This document shows, in pieces, positions 13,501-24,985 of a stretch of 64,000 nucleotides of DNA. Each line of letters opens with the position of its first letter. Position 1 is the first letter of the stretch. Both the position numbers and the translations under genes were made by a program. The notes under the pieces were generated by a model that did no database searches, had not been told where the DNA came from, and was given only the letters and a program-made list of their open reading frames with translations. The stretch spans positions 18,373,117 to 18,437,116 of the forward strand of contig NC_079976.1 of the NCBI RefSeq assembly GCF_029852145.1, given 5' to 3'. This stretch comes from Microplitis mediator. Its lineage: Eukaryota > Arthropoda > Insecta > Hymenoptera > Braconidae.

Positions 13501-15856
13501 ATAACTCTTTACTTTCTCGTTTTAAAAATACACGAGTTGTTTGTAAAGGATATCTAGCAGCTTCAATATATTCTTGTTCAGACAATTCAAGTTCACTTAA
13601 AATTTGTACAAATGAAATTTCACGTAGAACTTTGCTCAATTCATCAAGATAATCTGTAATCTTCTGAAAGTTTAGTTTTACTTTTTGATTTCGTTGATTC
13701 CTTGGTAGCTTAGTTAAAATTCTTGTTTCTGGCATTGGCCATAAAGGAAAATAGAAGCGACATTTTTTTAAATTTTTCGAACCTTTATAACATGTGAAAG
13801 TATGTTTATAAACTTGATAGTTCATTACATATGGATTATTTCGATTTAATCGACTTGTTATAAATTTGTCAAAAACGCAATCTTCTACAGATGTACTTTC
13901 TTCAGGGTCATATGTTGGAGCGGCATTTAACCAAAAGAGCATGTGACGATGTAAAGTTCCTTTTTGCTGAACTTCATTTTTTTGAACATAATCTTCAACA
14001 TAATTAACTTTGAAAGGACCGAGTATCTTTTGAAGACAGTTTAGTATATTATTAAAATAACGATCAATATATCGTGCACACGTCACAGGATTATTGCGTA
14101 TTAAAAGAAGTTTTTCATTATATTCGAGATCAAGTGCATCCTGCAAACTGATTTTTTTATCATATTGATCTTCATAGAGTTGTTGCAATATATAGGGATC
14201 GCTCTCTAAAGAAATAGAGAATGTAACAAATAAAGTTGCTGGACCAATTTGTGCGATTATAGCAATCAAAAACTTTTTTTTATCTTCTAAATAAGCAGGA
14301 GAACCAACAATTGGCTTTAAAAATTTATAGGCTTTGTCTTTATTAATAAGTTCATCAACTACTTTTTTTTGCAAAACGTCTTGAGCTTTTAAAGATTCGT
14401 TTTTACAGCCTCGACGAGAAACAAAACTCATTGAATCTCTTGTACGTTTTTGTACTGTCATTTGACCGAGTAAAAGAACAAGCGTTGGATCGATCCGGCA
14501 ACGTGAATCTTTGTGAGTGAGCCATAACTTGTGTCTTTCATTAGCTGTAAGGATTTTTGCTTCATCAAAAGGCTCACCTCCAAATATTTGTGGAAAACAG
14601 AAAATTTCATAATGAGGAATGCTGTACAGTGGTACAGGTTTTTTGTTTTCACCAGGCGCAATAATTCGAGTTAATTCGGCTGCCTCACGATTTTGATCGA
14701 TGATTAAAACATTATCTCTGTCAAAATCTCCACCACAATCAATGTCTTCAATATCATCGTCATCATCGTTAAATTTTGTAAATAATTCATTTTGAGACTT
14801 CAAAAGATATTTTTTATCCTTATCATCGACTATGAAAGGAAATTCTTTTTGGGTAAACTGAGTAAAGAACTCTTCATTTTCCCGAATGCCGTATTGTTTA
14901 TACAATTTTGAATTTGATAAAAATTCCATGGATTGTTTTATATCTTCGACAACTACATTTTCAGCCATATAATTAGTTTTATATTCTTTTTTACGTTTAA
15001 AAATTATTTGAACCACCTGGGCTTCTTTCGGGTGTCGAGGCAAACACTTCATCATTTCTCCCACGTCCACTTCAATATTTACAATACTTCCTTTGATAGA
15101 TAGTTGTGGATTGACAGTGAACTGATGAAGAGGAACAATTTGCATAAATGGTAACCAAGGCGATACCAATCTAGCTCCAAGTGGAGTCAAACGCTTTAAA
15201 CAATCGGGAATTTCTATAAACGAAAGATTTTTTGTGGCAGCTCTTTTTGAAATCTTACCCAATCTTAAATTATTACAGCACTGATCACAAATAAACTCAG
15301 ATTCTTTGAAATAATACGTATCATTATCCATTTTATTCTTTGTAATGAGTTGTCGTTTATAATTTGTTAACTTAGTTATGCTATCATACAGCTTACGCAT
15401 ACAACAAGTACAAACTTCAGGGGCTTGACATTGTTTAGCTAAAACTTTTTGATACAATCGTGCAGTTTTATTACCACTTTTGGCTTTGTTTGCAAGTTGT
15501 ATAAAATATGTATTAGAATAATTGTTTAATTTGTTTATTCGCTGTTTGCGTTCTTCATCTTTAGTAATTTGTCGTTTTCTACGACCAAAATCTGGATCCA
15601 GCCGTGCTCTTTTTATAGGGTTTTCACTATTACTGTCGGATAGTTTCTCAATCGGTCGTTTTTCATGACCCGGTTTTAGACCCAACTGGAAATTTTTCAA
15701 TGATTCATCGTTACTATCATCATCTATTTTTATAGGATTATCGGATGCCCGAAATATTTCATCCTTTTGTAATGAATTTTCTATGAATTTACGTTGATAC
15801 TGGCGTCGTGCCTTGAGGGATTGTTTTTTTACTTTTGGCATATTTACTTTATGCAC
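10571..15856 (-). pseudogene. Helentron Rep/helicase with endonuclease start, one nonsense codon
   Basis: The predicted protein of about 1760 residues starts MHKVNMPKVKKQ. Residues about 140-200 hold Cys pairs (CTCCMRK and CDQCC) and lead into a DUF6570-like domain. The rolling-circle Rep domain shows GTLHRHMLFW near residue 635 (the HUH metal motif) and YLTDYVVK near 815, with two candidate catalytic tyrosines. The SF1/PIF1-type helicase has Walker A GQAGIGKS near 1165, Walker B IIIDEVSM near 1250 and VGDLRQLP. A TAG at 11900-11902 interrupts it; the frame is unchanged beyond, with SNANPGKPFKP, VMRQDN and the late helicase motif VHKSQGQTFSCVYVH. After the helicase the EEP endonuclease begins (FHNALSL, FAEART) and is cut by the insertion at 10570. 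Roles by family: Rep nicks and joins single strands, the helicase unwinds during rolling-circle transposition. The single stop suggests recent inactivation. Confidence 0.88.
11900..11902 (-). other. in-frame TAG that breaks the Rep/helicase gene
   Basis: The codons on both sides are in the same frame (RDRKLE-stop-SNANPGKP), and the downstream part carries the remaining helicase motifs. It is therefore one substitution, not a gene boundary. Confidence 0.85.
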
Positions 15857-15990
15857 ATAAAAATTTATTTTAAAAAATTAATGTAAAAAAACATAAATAA
15901 ATATAACAAAGAATATAATTATAATAAAAAATGTAATGAAAAATATCAATGTAATAAGAAATATAAAGATAATCAAATAAAGCTTTATCG

Positions 15991-16194
15991 CAAGTCGCAA
16001 AGGGCAGACTACAGTCACAAAATGCAGACTAGAGTCGCAAGAGGCAGACTAGAGTCGCAAGAGGCAGACTAGAGTCGCAAAAGGCAGACTAGAGTCGCAA
16101 GAGGCAGACTAGAGTCGCAAAAGGCAGACTAGAGTCGCAAGAGGCAGACTAGAGTCGCAAGAAGCAGACTAGAGTCGCAAAAAGCAGACTAGAG
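15991..16194 (-). repeat. 20-bp tandem array upstream of the Rep gene
   Basis: About ten units of a 20-base repeat (AGAGTCGCAAGAGGCAGACT with small variations) begin about 135 bases upstream of the Rep/helicase start on the minus strand. The units are GC-richer than the surroundings. The position and iteron-like form suggest a role in Rep binding or transcription control, but this is inference; Helentron-derived elements also commonly carry neutral microsatellite arrays. Confidence 0.9.
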
Positions 16195-17160
16195 AAGTTA
16201 AAATCAAATCAAAACTTTATGTTATGAATTGTAAAAAAAAAATCTTATTCAATTGTTAGCTGGAAAAAATAATATTCAATTAAAAATTTTATTAACCAAA
16301 ATTTAACAAACAAAAATCAGAAATAAAGTTGCTACAATGAAGAACAAAATAGTGATAGCAGCTATATAAAAAAAAAAGTTATTAAATAACAATTGTTTGT
16401 TTTAATTTGTGAATCATATGAAAAAATAAAATTTGTGGAAAAGTCTAATTATAAACTTTGAAAAAAAAAAATTGAATTTGTGGTAATTTACTATTTTTGT
16501 TTTATTAAATTTTGGTTAGAAAAAAGTAAAAGTAAAAAATGAAACGATTAATTAAAATAAAAAAAGAAACAACCAAATAAAAAATACCTTTGAACTCGTT
16601 CAACTAAGAACAAATGACTCACTTGAAAAATTTTTGAATTATTAAAATATCGGAACAAATCGAAATTTTCTGACCAATTAATTACTGCTGAAATAAAAAA
16701 ATCAATTTATCAAAGTTTAAAATTTTTTTTTTTTTTAAATCTTTAAAAAAATCATAAAGTAAGGTAAAGTACCCAGTAGTTAAACAAGTTTCAAAGTACA
16801 ACGTATTTTTGACCCTACTTTTAATATACAAAGTTGTAATTATTAGTTCAAATTAATGGTTTTCAAGAAAATATAAACAATTTTGAATTGGTTGAAGCGC
16901 AAAACAACGTAGATAATTGAATATTTATATTTTGAAAACGTTTTTAAGGAGTAGTGAATGGGTATGAAAGGAGTAGTAGTTGGACAATCAACTCTGACAA
17001 GCCGCAGTAGTTGAATACTCCGGGAGCAGTAGTTGAATAAAAAATATATGGCAATAGGCACACCAAAATTTTTCAACGTTTTATTAAAATATCAAAAGAA
17101 TTATAACATATTAGTTAATAATATTAAAAATAATACAGTGAATACTTAATATGATCTTTA
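16195..17160. other. AT-rich Helentron 5' region, no gene seen
   Basis: A/T-run DNA between the 20-bp array and the first nested palindrome. A few short frames exist but have no recognisable product. Confidence 0.5.
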
Positions 17161-18170
17161 GGGTGTTTCAAATAAAAAAAACAATTTTTTTTTTATGGTA
17201 TCCAAAAATTGAAAGTATAACTAAAAATTAAAATTTTGGTACCGTTCCGAGCTCTTAATAATGATATTAAGGTTTGCCTCAATCTATTTTTCTATTTTCC
17301 ATTTAAATAACACGAGAAAAAAAAAAATTTTTTTTCAAAATTTTCTAGCTCATAAACCGATCAACGGATTTGTATGCACAACTAATTTTTTCGTGGGAAA
17401 TTGAACGCTCTACAAAAAAAGTTTCTTATCATTTTTTGATAGATTCCACTGTTCGAAAGTTATTTAAGCTGCAAGTCAAATTTATAGTAAATTTTGATAT
17501 TTTTTACTTTTCTGGCGAAACTATCAGTCTTATCAAAAAATATCATAAAAACTTTTTTGTAGATAACTTTATTCCTTACAAACTATTATGAATGAAATTT
17601 TTCGAAATTTTGCGTTGTTTTCAAGATATTTTCATTTCAATGTCAAACTCTTGAAAAAATAGATTTCTGATTGATTTTAAGAGCTTGACATTGAAATGAA
17701 AATAAATTGAAAACAATGCGAAATTTGAAAAAACTTTATTCGTAACAATTTGTAAGGAATAAAATTACCTACAAAAAATTTTCATGACGTTTTGTAATAA
17801 GACTGATAGTTTTGCCGAAAAAGTAAAGAGATCCCGAAATTCATTATAAATTTGACTTGAAGTTTAAATAATTTTTGAATAGTGGGATTTATCGAAAAAT
17901 GATAAGAGACTTTTTTTGTAGAGCGTTTAATTTTCTACAAAAAAATTTATTGTGCATAAAAATCCGTTGATTGGTTTGTGAGCTAGAAAATTCTAAAAAA
18001 AAAAAAAAAAAAAATTTTTTCCCGTGTTATTTAAATGAAAAATAGAAAAATGGATTGAGGCAAACCTTAATATTGTTATAAAGAGCTCGGATTTGCACCA
18101 AAATTTTTATTTTCAGGTATACTTTCAATTGTTGGATACCAAAAAAAAATTTGATTTTTTTGAAACACCC
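17161..18170. mobile_element. 1.0 kb palindromic element, TA duplication, GGGTG end
   Basis: Ends GGGTGTTTCAAA and TTTGAAACACCC are flanked by TA on both sides. The two arms are imperfect inverted copies meeting near 17665. The short frame around 17370-17591 is only an arm of the palindrome. It shares internal sequence with 29847-30859 (for example the GATTTTAAGAGCTTGACAT phrase at the centre), so the two belong to one family. The TA duplication points to a Tc1/mariner-type partner. Confidence 0.8.
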
Positions 18171-18360
18171 TAATGATCATTTAAAAATGAGAAATAGTTG
18201 TATTTAATTTTTTAATTACATTTTTTATTACTAATGAATTGATTATTATGAATTAAAAACAACACAGAAAATGAACTGTTACCTGAATTGAAAATCATAA
18301 ATACTTTTATTTATTTATTATAAATATAATTTTGTTTTATTACAAGGACAGAACAATAAT

Positions 18361-18486
18361 TTAATCATTTAGATCTGTTTCTTGTTTAGTTTTTAAAGTT
18401 TTTTGTAACGTTGTTAACTCATGAACTTTTATGGATTTTTCTAATTCTTGTAGCTGGGATTCAAGTAATTTTAACTTTGTTTGCGA
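18361..18486 (-). pseudogene. coiled-coil frame remnant, 41 codons
   Basis: The minus strand reads QTKLKLLESQLQELEKSIKV followed by HELTTLQKTLKTKQETDLND and a stop. Regular spacing of Leu/Ile gives a good heptad pattern. An in-frame stop lies just upstream, with no clear splice acceptor. It could be the last exon or a remnant of a TE protein carried in the Helentron 5' region. No family is assigned. Confidence 0.3.
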
Positions 18487-19703
18487 TTATTTTTTATTAA
18501 CAAATAAATTTTATTCACAATTTTCATCTTACCTATATGTTGTGAATTTTTTTTGGTTAGAAAATAAAAATTTATTTTGATGAAATAGGAACGTTTTAAC
18601 ACGAAATCACTTAAAATTATTACTCTAATTGTTAAGCAATCACTCATACTTTATTGCCGTATATCTTTTTTAAAAAATAAATAATTAAATTAAATTATTT
18701 ATTATTGCACTAGAATAAATTTCACGCAGTCGACCTACTGCTGCCATAAAAATAACGTGGACCCAATACTTGAACATGTAATGCCATCTTGTTCAAGTTT
18801 TGGGTACCACTTCGAACTTTGGAAGGTGAAGTTAGACGCTAAAATTTAATATAAAAATTTTAGTTTATGTTTTTGCAAAAAATATATAGTATTTAGAAAA
18901 GACTAATTCATTGGGTGGTACAATTTTTTCTAGTTAAAATAATGATACAGCGTTTTTTCCACTGATTGTTCGGTTTACGGTATAGTATATCTTTTTCATG
19001 AAAAAAATAGCATCTATCGGCTATTCTCGGCATGTCAACTTTAAAGTTAAAAAAATGTCGTAAAAAACGAAAAAGTCCAAAGTAGACGCACATTTGACGA
19101 AAAATTTAAACAAACTCTTGTAAGTAAATATTTGTTTGCTAAAGCAAACTGTGCTGTTAGGGTAGATATTTTGAGTTGAAAAAGCTCTCAACGAAAGAAA
19201 ACAAAAACCAAAGAAAAAATTATTAACAAATTTTAAATTTTAAATTATAAAAAGTTGATTCCTTGGTTTGAGATAAAATAATTATAGGCTTGGAAAATGA
19301 AAATTCAAAAAATGTTCCGAGAATTTTTTGTAACTTGACAATTTATATACAAACAAATTTTTAAACAGAACAGTTTTTTAATTTACAAAAAGCTTTTTTA
19401 AAGCTGGATAAACTTTTCATAATAAAAAATTCTCAATGATTTTTATGTAAGTTAATAATTTCAGCTCTGAAGACGACAAAAATAAAAATAACGCTTTCTG
19501 CACATATGAAACGAAAAAAAATGGCGTCAAAAAAACGGCGCAAAGTTAAACTTTGCGCGGTGACATTAGCTTTCTTCCTGTCAGCTTTAAACGTTGTATT
19601 TACTCACGTAAACAATGTGATTTACGTCGCGTATAGTATTGGGGAGTTCCGAGAATAATAAATGCATGGCGAGTTTACACCGAGCTACATTTTCAAACGA
19701 TCA
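18487..19703. other. non-coding stretch with a small signal-like frame
   Basis: Mostly AT-rich. At 19521-19658 the plus strand has a 45-codon frame beginning MASKKRRKVKLCAV and continuing with a hydrophobic stretch (TLAFFLSALNVVF), in a patch with more CpG than its surroundings. This resembles a short basic plus membrane/signal segment but has no recognised homologue and may be chance. Confidence 0.35.
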
Positions 19704-20388
19704 CCCTGATAGCCAACTTATCCACAAGTTAACTTCAATCTACTGCCGTATTCTAAAGTCAACTTAAAGAAAAGTGTTGGAGAGCAAGCAGTTACCTTTA
19801 AGTTGACAGTAAATTTAAATTCAATTTGACTGCAAGTGTTACTGTCAGACAATGACGTTAAGTTGATTGAAAGTTTCACTTCAAATTGACGGCAAGTTCT
19901 TCTGTCAAATTACATTCCGATGACGGCTCTAGATTTGCATCAACTTGCCCACAAGTATTATCCAGCCGAGGCTTACAAGAAACTTGTCGTTAAGATAGCC
20001 GAAAACGTTTCACTGCAGAACTTGCTGAGCAAAAGTGTGGCTATCAGGGCCGCTTCTCTGATAGCCAAGTTGGCCGCAACTTGTTGTCAATTGACAATCT
20101 ACTGCCGCAACCCGTCGCCAAGTTAACCGCAAAAGTTGGTATTTTCATAAGTTGACGGCAACTTTTCGAGAATCTTGTCGACACCTTTCAGCTTGTGTAA
20201 CTGTTGCCGAAAACTTGTCTACAAGTTGCACAAAACTTGGTGACAGATTGCGGCAGTAGATTGTCGCCAAGTTTCTCAGCAACTTGTAGCCAACTTGTAG
20301 TCAACAATTACACAAGCTAAAAGTTGTCGTCAAGTTGGTCGCAACTCAGGTACACCAACTTTCTGATCAGAAACTCTGGCTATCAGGG
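19704..20388. mobile_element. MITE dimer with CCCTGATAGCC ends, rich in CAAGTTG
   Basis: Outer ends CCCTGATAGCCAACTT and CTGGCTATCAGGG are inverted. A second end pair lies head to tail inside: GGCTATCAGGG closing at 20049 and CTGATAGCCAAGTTGG opening near 20058. The block therefore reads as two adjacent units of about 345 and 330 bp. The interior is a mosaic of CAAGTTG/CAACTTG words in both orientations. No clear target duplication and no real coding frame were found. Confidence 0.6.
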
Positions 20389-20693
20389 TTACTTTTTATA
20401 ATGAATTATTTAACTATTTATTTTTTTCTTTTTTTTTGCTTACATTTAAGGAACTATTAAACTAATTTATTATAATGGAAAATTATTATAGAAAATATTA
20501 AAAAATTCCCGCGAATAGAATGGAAATCTTTGCTAACGCCATCTAGCACGCTCCGATAGAAGAAGCAGGTCTTCACTAACTCTGTTTATATATTTTTTTT
20601 ATATATGGCAGCCGGAGATGTAAATTTTTTCGCTTCGCCAGTGCACATTCTATTATTTTATAATTAAACGAATAATAACAGAGTTGTAGATTA

Positions 20694-22116
20694 CACCGGC
20701 ACACAAAAAAAAATAAGTTCTCTATACTTTTGACGGGACCGATTTATTCCCATATATTTTGACCTGCTGAATCCGAATCCGAGGTCCGTTTAACCCGTAC
20801 ACCCTCAGATTTTTAGAAAACTTTAAAAAACCTCAAAAATACACAAAAATCGACCGTTTTTTAAATTTATAAATTTTTTTAACCCTAACTAGGCATGATT
20901 TTTATGTATTTCGGTCCTCCACATACTAACCTGAAGTTTATTTAAAACATTAGCCATTTAAAGTCTGAGTAAATTCCAAAAAACCCCAAAAAATTGCAAA
21001 AAAGCAAAAAAATTCTTAGTATTGTGATGAAAAAAATTTTATAGGGCTAAATAAATAATTATTTTCATGTATGTTTATCTGTCACATATAATTCTCGAAC
21101 ATCCATGGCTCAGACATCTCTAAAATTTTAAATAAATGGCAAAAATTCCCAAAAAATCGAAAAAAATAGAATTTGGTATAACAAAAATCAATTTTGAAAT
21201 CGAAATAAATAAAAGAAATCATATTGTTCGATCTGTGATATATAGATAAAAAATATTTCGGCCTAAAACATAAATAGTATATTACATACCTAGGCCAGTA
21301 AAATAAGAAAAGTCTCAGAGCACATGTAATTGTTGGCCGAGGCGAAGCCGAGGCTGACAAACATGTGCTCTGAGGCTTTCTTTTTTACTGGCCAAGGTGC
21401 GTATACTATTTTTCTGCTCGACGAAGCCGGAAAGTTGCAACTTCGTTTAGGACAGCGGCCCGAAAGTTGCCACTTTCCGGCCGGAGGGCAGAAAAAAATT
21501 TTAATATGCTTCATGTTTTTTTTTTTTTTGTTTTTTTTATGTTTTAGGCCAAAATATTTTTTATCTATATATCACAGATCGAACAAGATGATTACTTTTA
21601 TTTATTTCGATTTCAAAATTGATTTTTGTTATACCAAATTTTATTTTTTTCGATTTTTTGGGAATTTTTGCCATTTATTTAAAATTTTAGAGATGTCTGA
21701 GCCATGGATGTTTGAGAATTATATGTGACAGATAAACATACATGAAAATAATTATTTATTTAGCCCTATAAAATTTTTTTCATCACAATACTAAGAATTT
21801 TTTTGCTTTTTTGCAATTTTTTGGGGTTTTTTGGAATTTACTCAGATTTTAAATGGCTAATGTTTTAAATAAACTTCAGGTTAGTATGCGAAGGACCAAA
21901 ATACATAAAAATCATGCTTAGTTAGGGTTAAAAAAATTTATAAATTTAAAAAACGGTCGATTTTTGTGTATTTTTGAGGTTTTTTAAAGTTTCCTAAAAA
22001 TCTGAGGGTGTTCGGGTTAAACGGACCTCGGATTCGGATTCAGCGGGTCAAAATACATGGGAATAAATCGGTCCCGTCAAAAGTACAGAGAACTTATTTT
22101 TTTTTGTGTGCCGGTG
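20694..22116. mobile_element. 1.4 kb palindromic element, CACCGG ends, TTA duplication
   Basis: Ends CACCGGCACACAAAAAAAAA and its complement are flanked by TTA on both sides (20691-20693 and 22117-22119). The arms are inverted copies of about 600 bp. The unique centre holds a smaller GC-richer palindrome (21293-21393) and a segment with repeated CCGGAAAGTTGC / GCCACTTTCCGG words to about 21490. A second member starts at 63928. A TWA duplication is typical of PIF/Harbinger, whereas CAC-starting ends recall CACTA elements, so the class is open. The frame spanning 21330-21728 is a by-product of the palindrome. Confidence 0.75.
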
Positions 22117-22438
22117 TTATTAATCAGTTTGTCACAATGAATTTACGGATATAATGAAATAAAATTTGAAAGAATTCGTTTTGTTTTTCGAAAGTTATGG
22201 TGATTACAAGAAGAGTGTTACATGTATTTTACAGGATTTTTTTCTGAAAAATTCATTTTTTACCTAAATTGTGGGTTGGACCAGCTGTTTATTGTTTAGA
22301 AAAATGACCATTGATGTTTTCTTTAATTGTGGTATGAAAGCTGACCTACTTTAACCACTATATTATTATTTATTTAAAAAAAACTCTGACGGAACCCAGT
22401 TTTTAATTTTTAGGCGAGAGTAGAGCATACCTACGCTC
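22117..22438. other. Helentron 5' terminal region
   Basis: About 320 bases between the nested palindrome and the right-hand 15-bp inverted repeat. No gene was found. GAGAGTAGAGCATACCTACGC precedes the terminal repeat. Confidence 0.4.
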
Positions 22439-22453
22439 GCGCTTAAGGCATGC
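22439..22453 (-). other. Helentron 5' inverted repeat
   Basis: GCGCTTAAGGCATGC is the exact complement of 4885-4899. Read on the minus strand it opens the element. The sequence outside it resumes the LTR-element leader. Confidence 0.55.
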
Positions 22454-24715
22454 AATACGGTGATGAATGAATTAAAATTTGTGAATATATTTTATAATAT
22501 AGATTTCAAGTGCGTGTAATAATTTAAACGAATTCAGTGATTAAATAATTAAGTTGTGTGAAAATATTTTTCTTAATCGGTGTCAAAGTGCGTATTTGAA
22601 TTTATACGTGTGATGTACTATATATAAAAAAAAAAAAAAAAAAATTCGTGATTAATAAATTAGCGTTGTGAAAATATTTCTATTATTTTGTGTTAAAGTG
22701 CGGGTATGAGTAATTACGTGTGTGATAAAAATATAAAATAATAGTGATCAAAATATTAAACGTCGGGTAATCTTGTTTTTTTTTTTAACAAAACAGTGAA
22801 GCCGGAAGAATATATTATTAGCATCAATTGAGGAGTTGAAGTTAAATTTATGGACAACTCGAAATTCAGAAAAGATAAGTATCATTATTTAATAATAATA
22901 GTAGTTAGGTAAAATTAAAATAAAAGAAACATCATTTTATCAAACATAAACTAACTAAAAATATCGTGACATCTAACCGCTCTTTTGTTTTGTAATCGAT
23001 TGACGTAATTAATAAACCGGGTATATTTAATGATTTTGTGTTGAAGAACAATAGATAAAAAATTTTGTATAGATAGTCATTTTTGAAAATTTTTATCTGG
23101 GCTATATAATATACCTCAAGTATTTATCGAGTTAATAAATATAGTTTTATACGGATGAAAAGGAAAGTTTTATGAAACTGCTGAGATTACTATCATGAGT
23201 TAAATTAAAAAAGAAAAAAGTCGATATTAACGGAAATAATTAAAAAATTTATTTACTTCAATGCGATTGGGAGGGTCCTTATGAAATTGAAAATAGGCTA
23301 AATAACGTAGTTTATAAAATTAGAAAAATACCAAATGAAAATATAAAATCATGCATGTAAATCGTCATGTACCATATTGTGATCAATAAGAGGAAATAAA
23401 AGAGAAGTCCGGCTGGGGCCCTGAACGATCTCAGTGTAGACGTTGTAAAGGGTTCCCGGGATTCTGTAGTCAATTAGTAAGTCTAGGATATCTTGCAAAC
23501 TGATAGAATTGAAGATATCTGAACGACTGCTAAAGACTGGTATAATCCTTAGGAGAAGTCTGGCAGTGGACCCTGAATAGCCACACTGTAGACGTTGCTG
23601 AAGAGTTCCCGAGATTCTGAACGAAGTCTGGCTGAGGGCTCTGAACGATCTCGATGGTAACGTTGTTCAAGGGATTCCCGGGATTCTATGAGGACTGGAA
23701 ATGTTCTGGGTTTGAGTATATTAGCTGAAGGGAAGTCTGGTCGTGGGCCCTGAACAATTAATCGTTGCGGGGTTCCCGAGATTCCTCAGTCATTGATCGG
23801 AGACTGGATATTTCTTTTGATCTAAGTGAGCTCAACAAGGGTCAAAAGTTTGATTCTGAGGACTTATCAATGGCTAAGAGCAACCTGACTGGAGCTTTGG
23901 GATCCATCCGGAGTTGACACAGTCGACATTTCTCTTTTGTTGATGGCCACGACTTCTGAGAGATAGATGGATGCCCTGGAGAGTTTCCGAGGAGCTTTTA
24001 GGGAGAAAAATAAAATTCGTTGCAACGTGTGTTATTCAGTATCATTGATATGTTAGCTATAGATGACATATCGGAGAATGGTCTGGATGAATCGAACGGC
24101 AGAACATTGAGCATTTAAGATCGAAATTATTGAATTGATCACAATAATAAAAGTTTATAATTAACAACTGATAAATAATAGGATGTAACGATGAAATATG
24201 TTTAGCTATAAAATTTAATAAAAAGTTGGAAATACTCTTTTGTTTGTTTATTATGTGCAGATAATATTTCCAATTTCATTGGGGAAGGAGAGAAGGAGTC
24301 CATTCCTAGTCCTTCAAGGAGAAGAGGAAGGAGTTCCTGTTCCCATTCCGTACCTGATCCCATTCCCATTGAAGGTCCATTCAATCAAGAGGAGGGTTAC
24401 ATTTTAAATTTTATTTATTTTTGATTCGTGAATAGAAAAATAGAGTCACATGTACTGATTAACTTCTTAGCAGAATATTTTATTTTTTTATTATCAATTT
24501 TTAGCTCAATTGAACTATAGACTATTTTTTTTATTTTATTATTATCTTTGCGTTAGCCTACAAGGTTGTTTTTGGGCTATGGTGTTTTTTTCCCTGTAGG
24601 GTGATAGATAGGGTGTGTTGGGACGATAGCGGAATCGAACGAAGATTGTAAATAGTTTTAATTTCAATTAAGTTCTATTCTTCCAACACAAATTTTATCG
24701 GGACGATAATTTTAT
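22454..24715 (+). repeat. internal region of the LTR element, repeats and no genes
   Basis: 22455-22780 carries about three further copies of the leader phrase (GTGAAAATATTT, GTGTTAAAGTGCG, TTACGTGTGTGA). 23403-23786 carries four copies of an about 60-base unit (see separate entry). 23790-23919 has a short open frame of about 45 codons ending SNLTGALGSIRS with no recognised homologue; it could be a gag remnant. No polymerase domain is present. Confidence 0.6.
23403..23786 (+). repeat. four dispersed copies of a 60-base unit in the LTR element
   Basis: Units at 23403-23465, 23553-23618, 23622-23687 and 23730-23786 share GAAGTCTGGCTG, GGGCCCTGAACGATCTC, GTAGACGTTGT and GGGTTCCCGGGATTCT. They are much GC-richer than the flanks and diverged from each other. 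A packaging or dimerisation signal is one possible use in a non-autonomous retroelement, but that is conjecture. Confidence 0.7.
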
Positions 24716-24728
24716 TGAGAAGGGGGTA
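24716..24728 (+). promoter_or_regulatory. polypurine tract of the LTR element
   Basis: GAGAAGGGGGTAG ends immediately upstream of the 3' LTR, the position used to prime plus-strand synthesis. Confidence 0.75.
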
Positions 24729-24729
24729 G

Positions 24730-24985
24730 TGTAACGAATGTGAAACTGATCTTTTAAATATTTGAATAGCTAGAAAACAAATACCTTCTTCTCTTGTTTT
24801 ATAGATGCGCGATTAAAGTCAGTCAGTCTTATATTGACAGTTAAACAGCAAACATTGTATCTCAATAAACTATATATTGCCCTTGCTTTCTTTTACTGCT
24901 GTTAATTGTGGTGTTATTATTTCTAATATAAGTGTGTTATCATTGTAGTGTATAAATGATATTAATTTAAGATACCAATCACTAC

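Larger units (their letters stand above)
4885..22453 (-). mobile_element. Helentron-type Helitron, full-length but decayed
   Basis: The 15-bp inverted repeats GCATGCCTTAAGCGC lie at 4885-4899 and 22439-22453. They enclose minus-strand Rep/helicase, endonuclease and OTU coding sequence. Helentrons are described as having subterminal inverted repeats of 12-15 bp, a 3' hairpin and insertion between two T residues. Here a 13-base hairpin (4901-4913) sits at the end expected to be 3', and the minus-strand flanks read ...ATT then TCATT..., i.e. T|T. The body is enlarged by nested elements (8639-10570, 17161-18170, 19704-20388, 20694-22116). The protein is broken, so this copy should not move by itself. 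The boundaries are inferred from the repeats, not from an empty site. Confidence 0.65.

Noticed and set aside
14458..14661. 67-codon frame inside the Rep/helicase gene
   Set aside because: A shadow of the main coding frame with no independent features.
21082..21728. Several overlapping frames on both strands
   Set aside because: They lie within the arms of the CACCGG palindrome and share the same sequence in inverted form, so they are structural by-products.
4885..22453. piggyBac-type element based on TTAA within the inverted repeats
   Set aside because: TTAA is inside a 15-bp inverted repeat and the adjacent bases do not resemble piggyBac ends; no piggyBac transposase is present, while Helentron coding sequence is.
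4885..22453. Maverick/Polinton element
   Set aside because: The size would fit, but there is no polymerase B, integrase, packaging ATPase or capsid frame, and the terminal repeats are only 15 bp.
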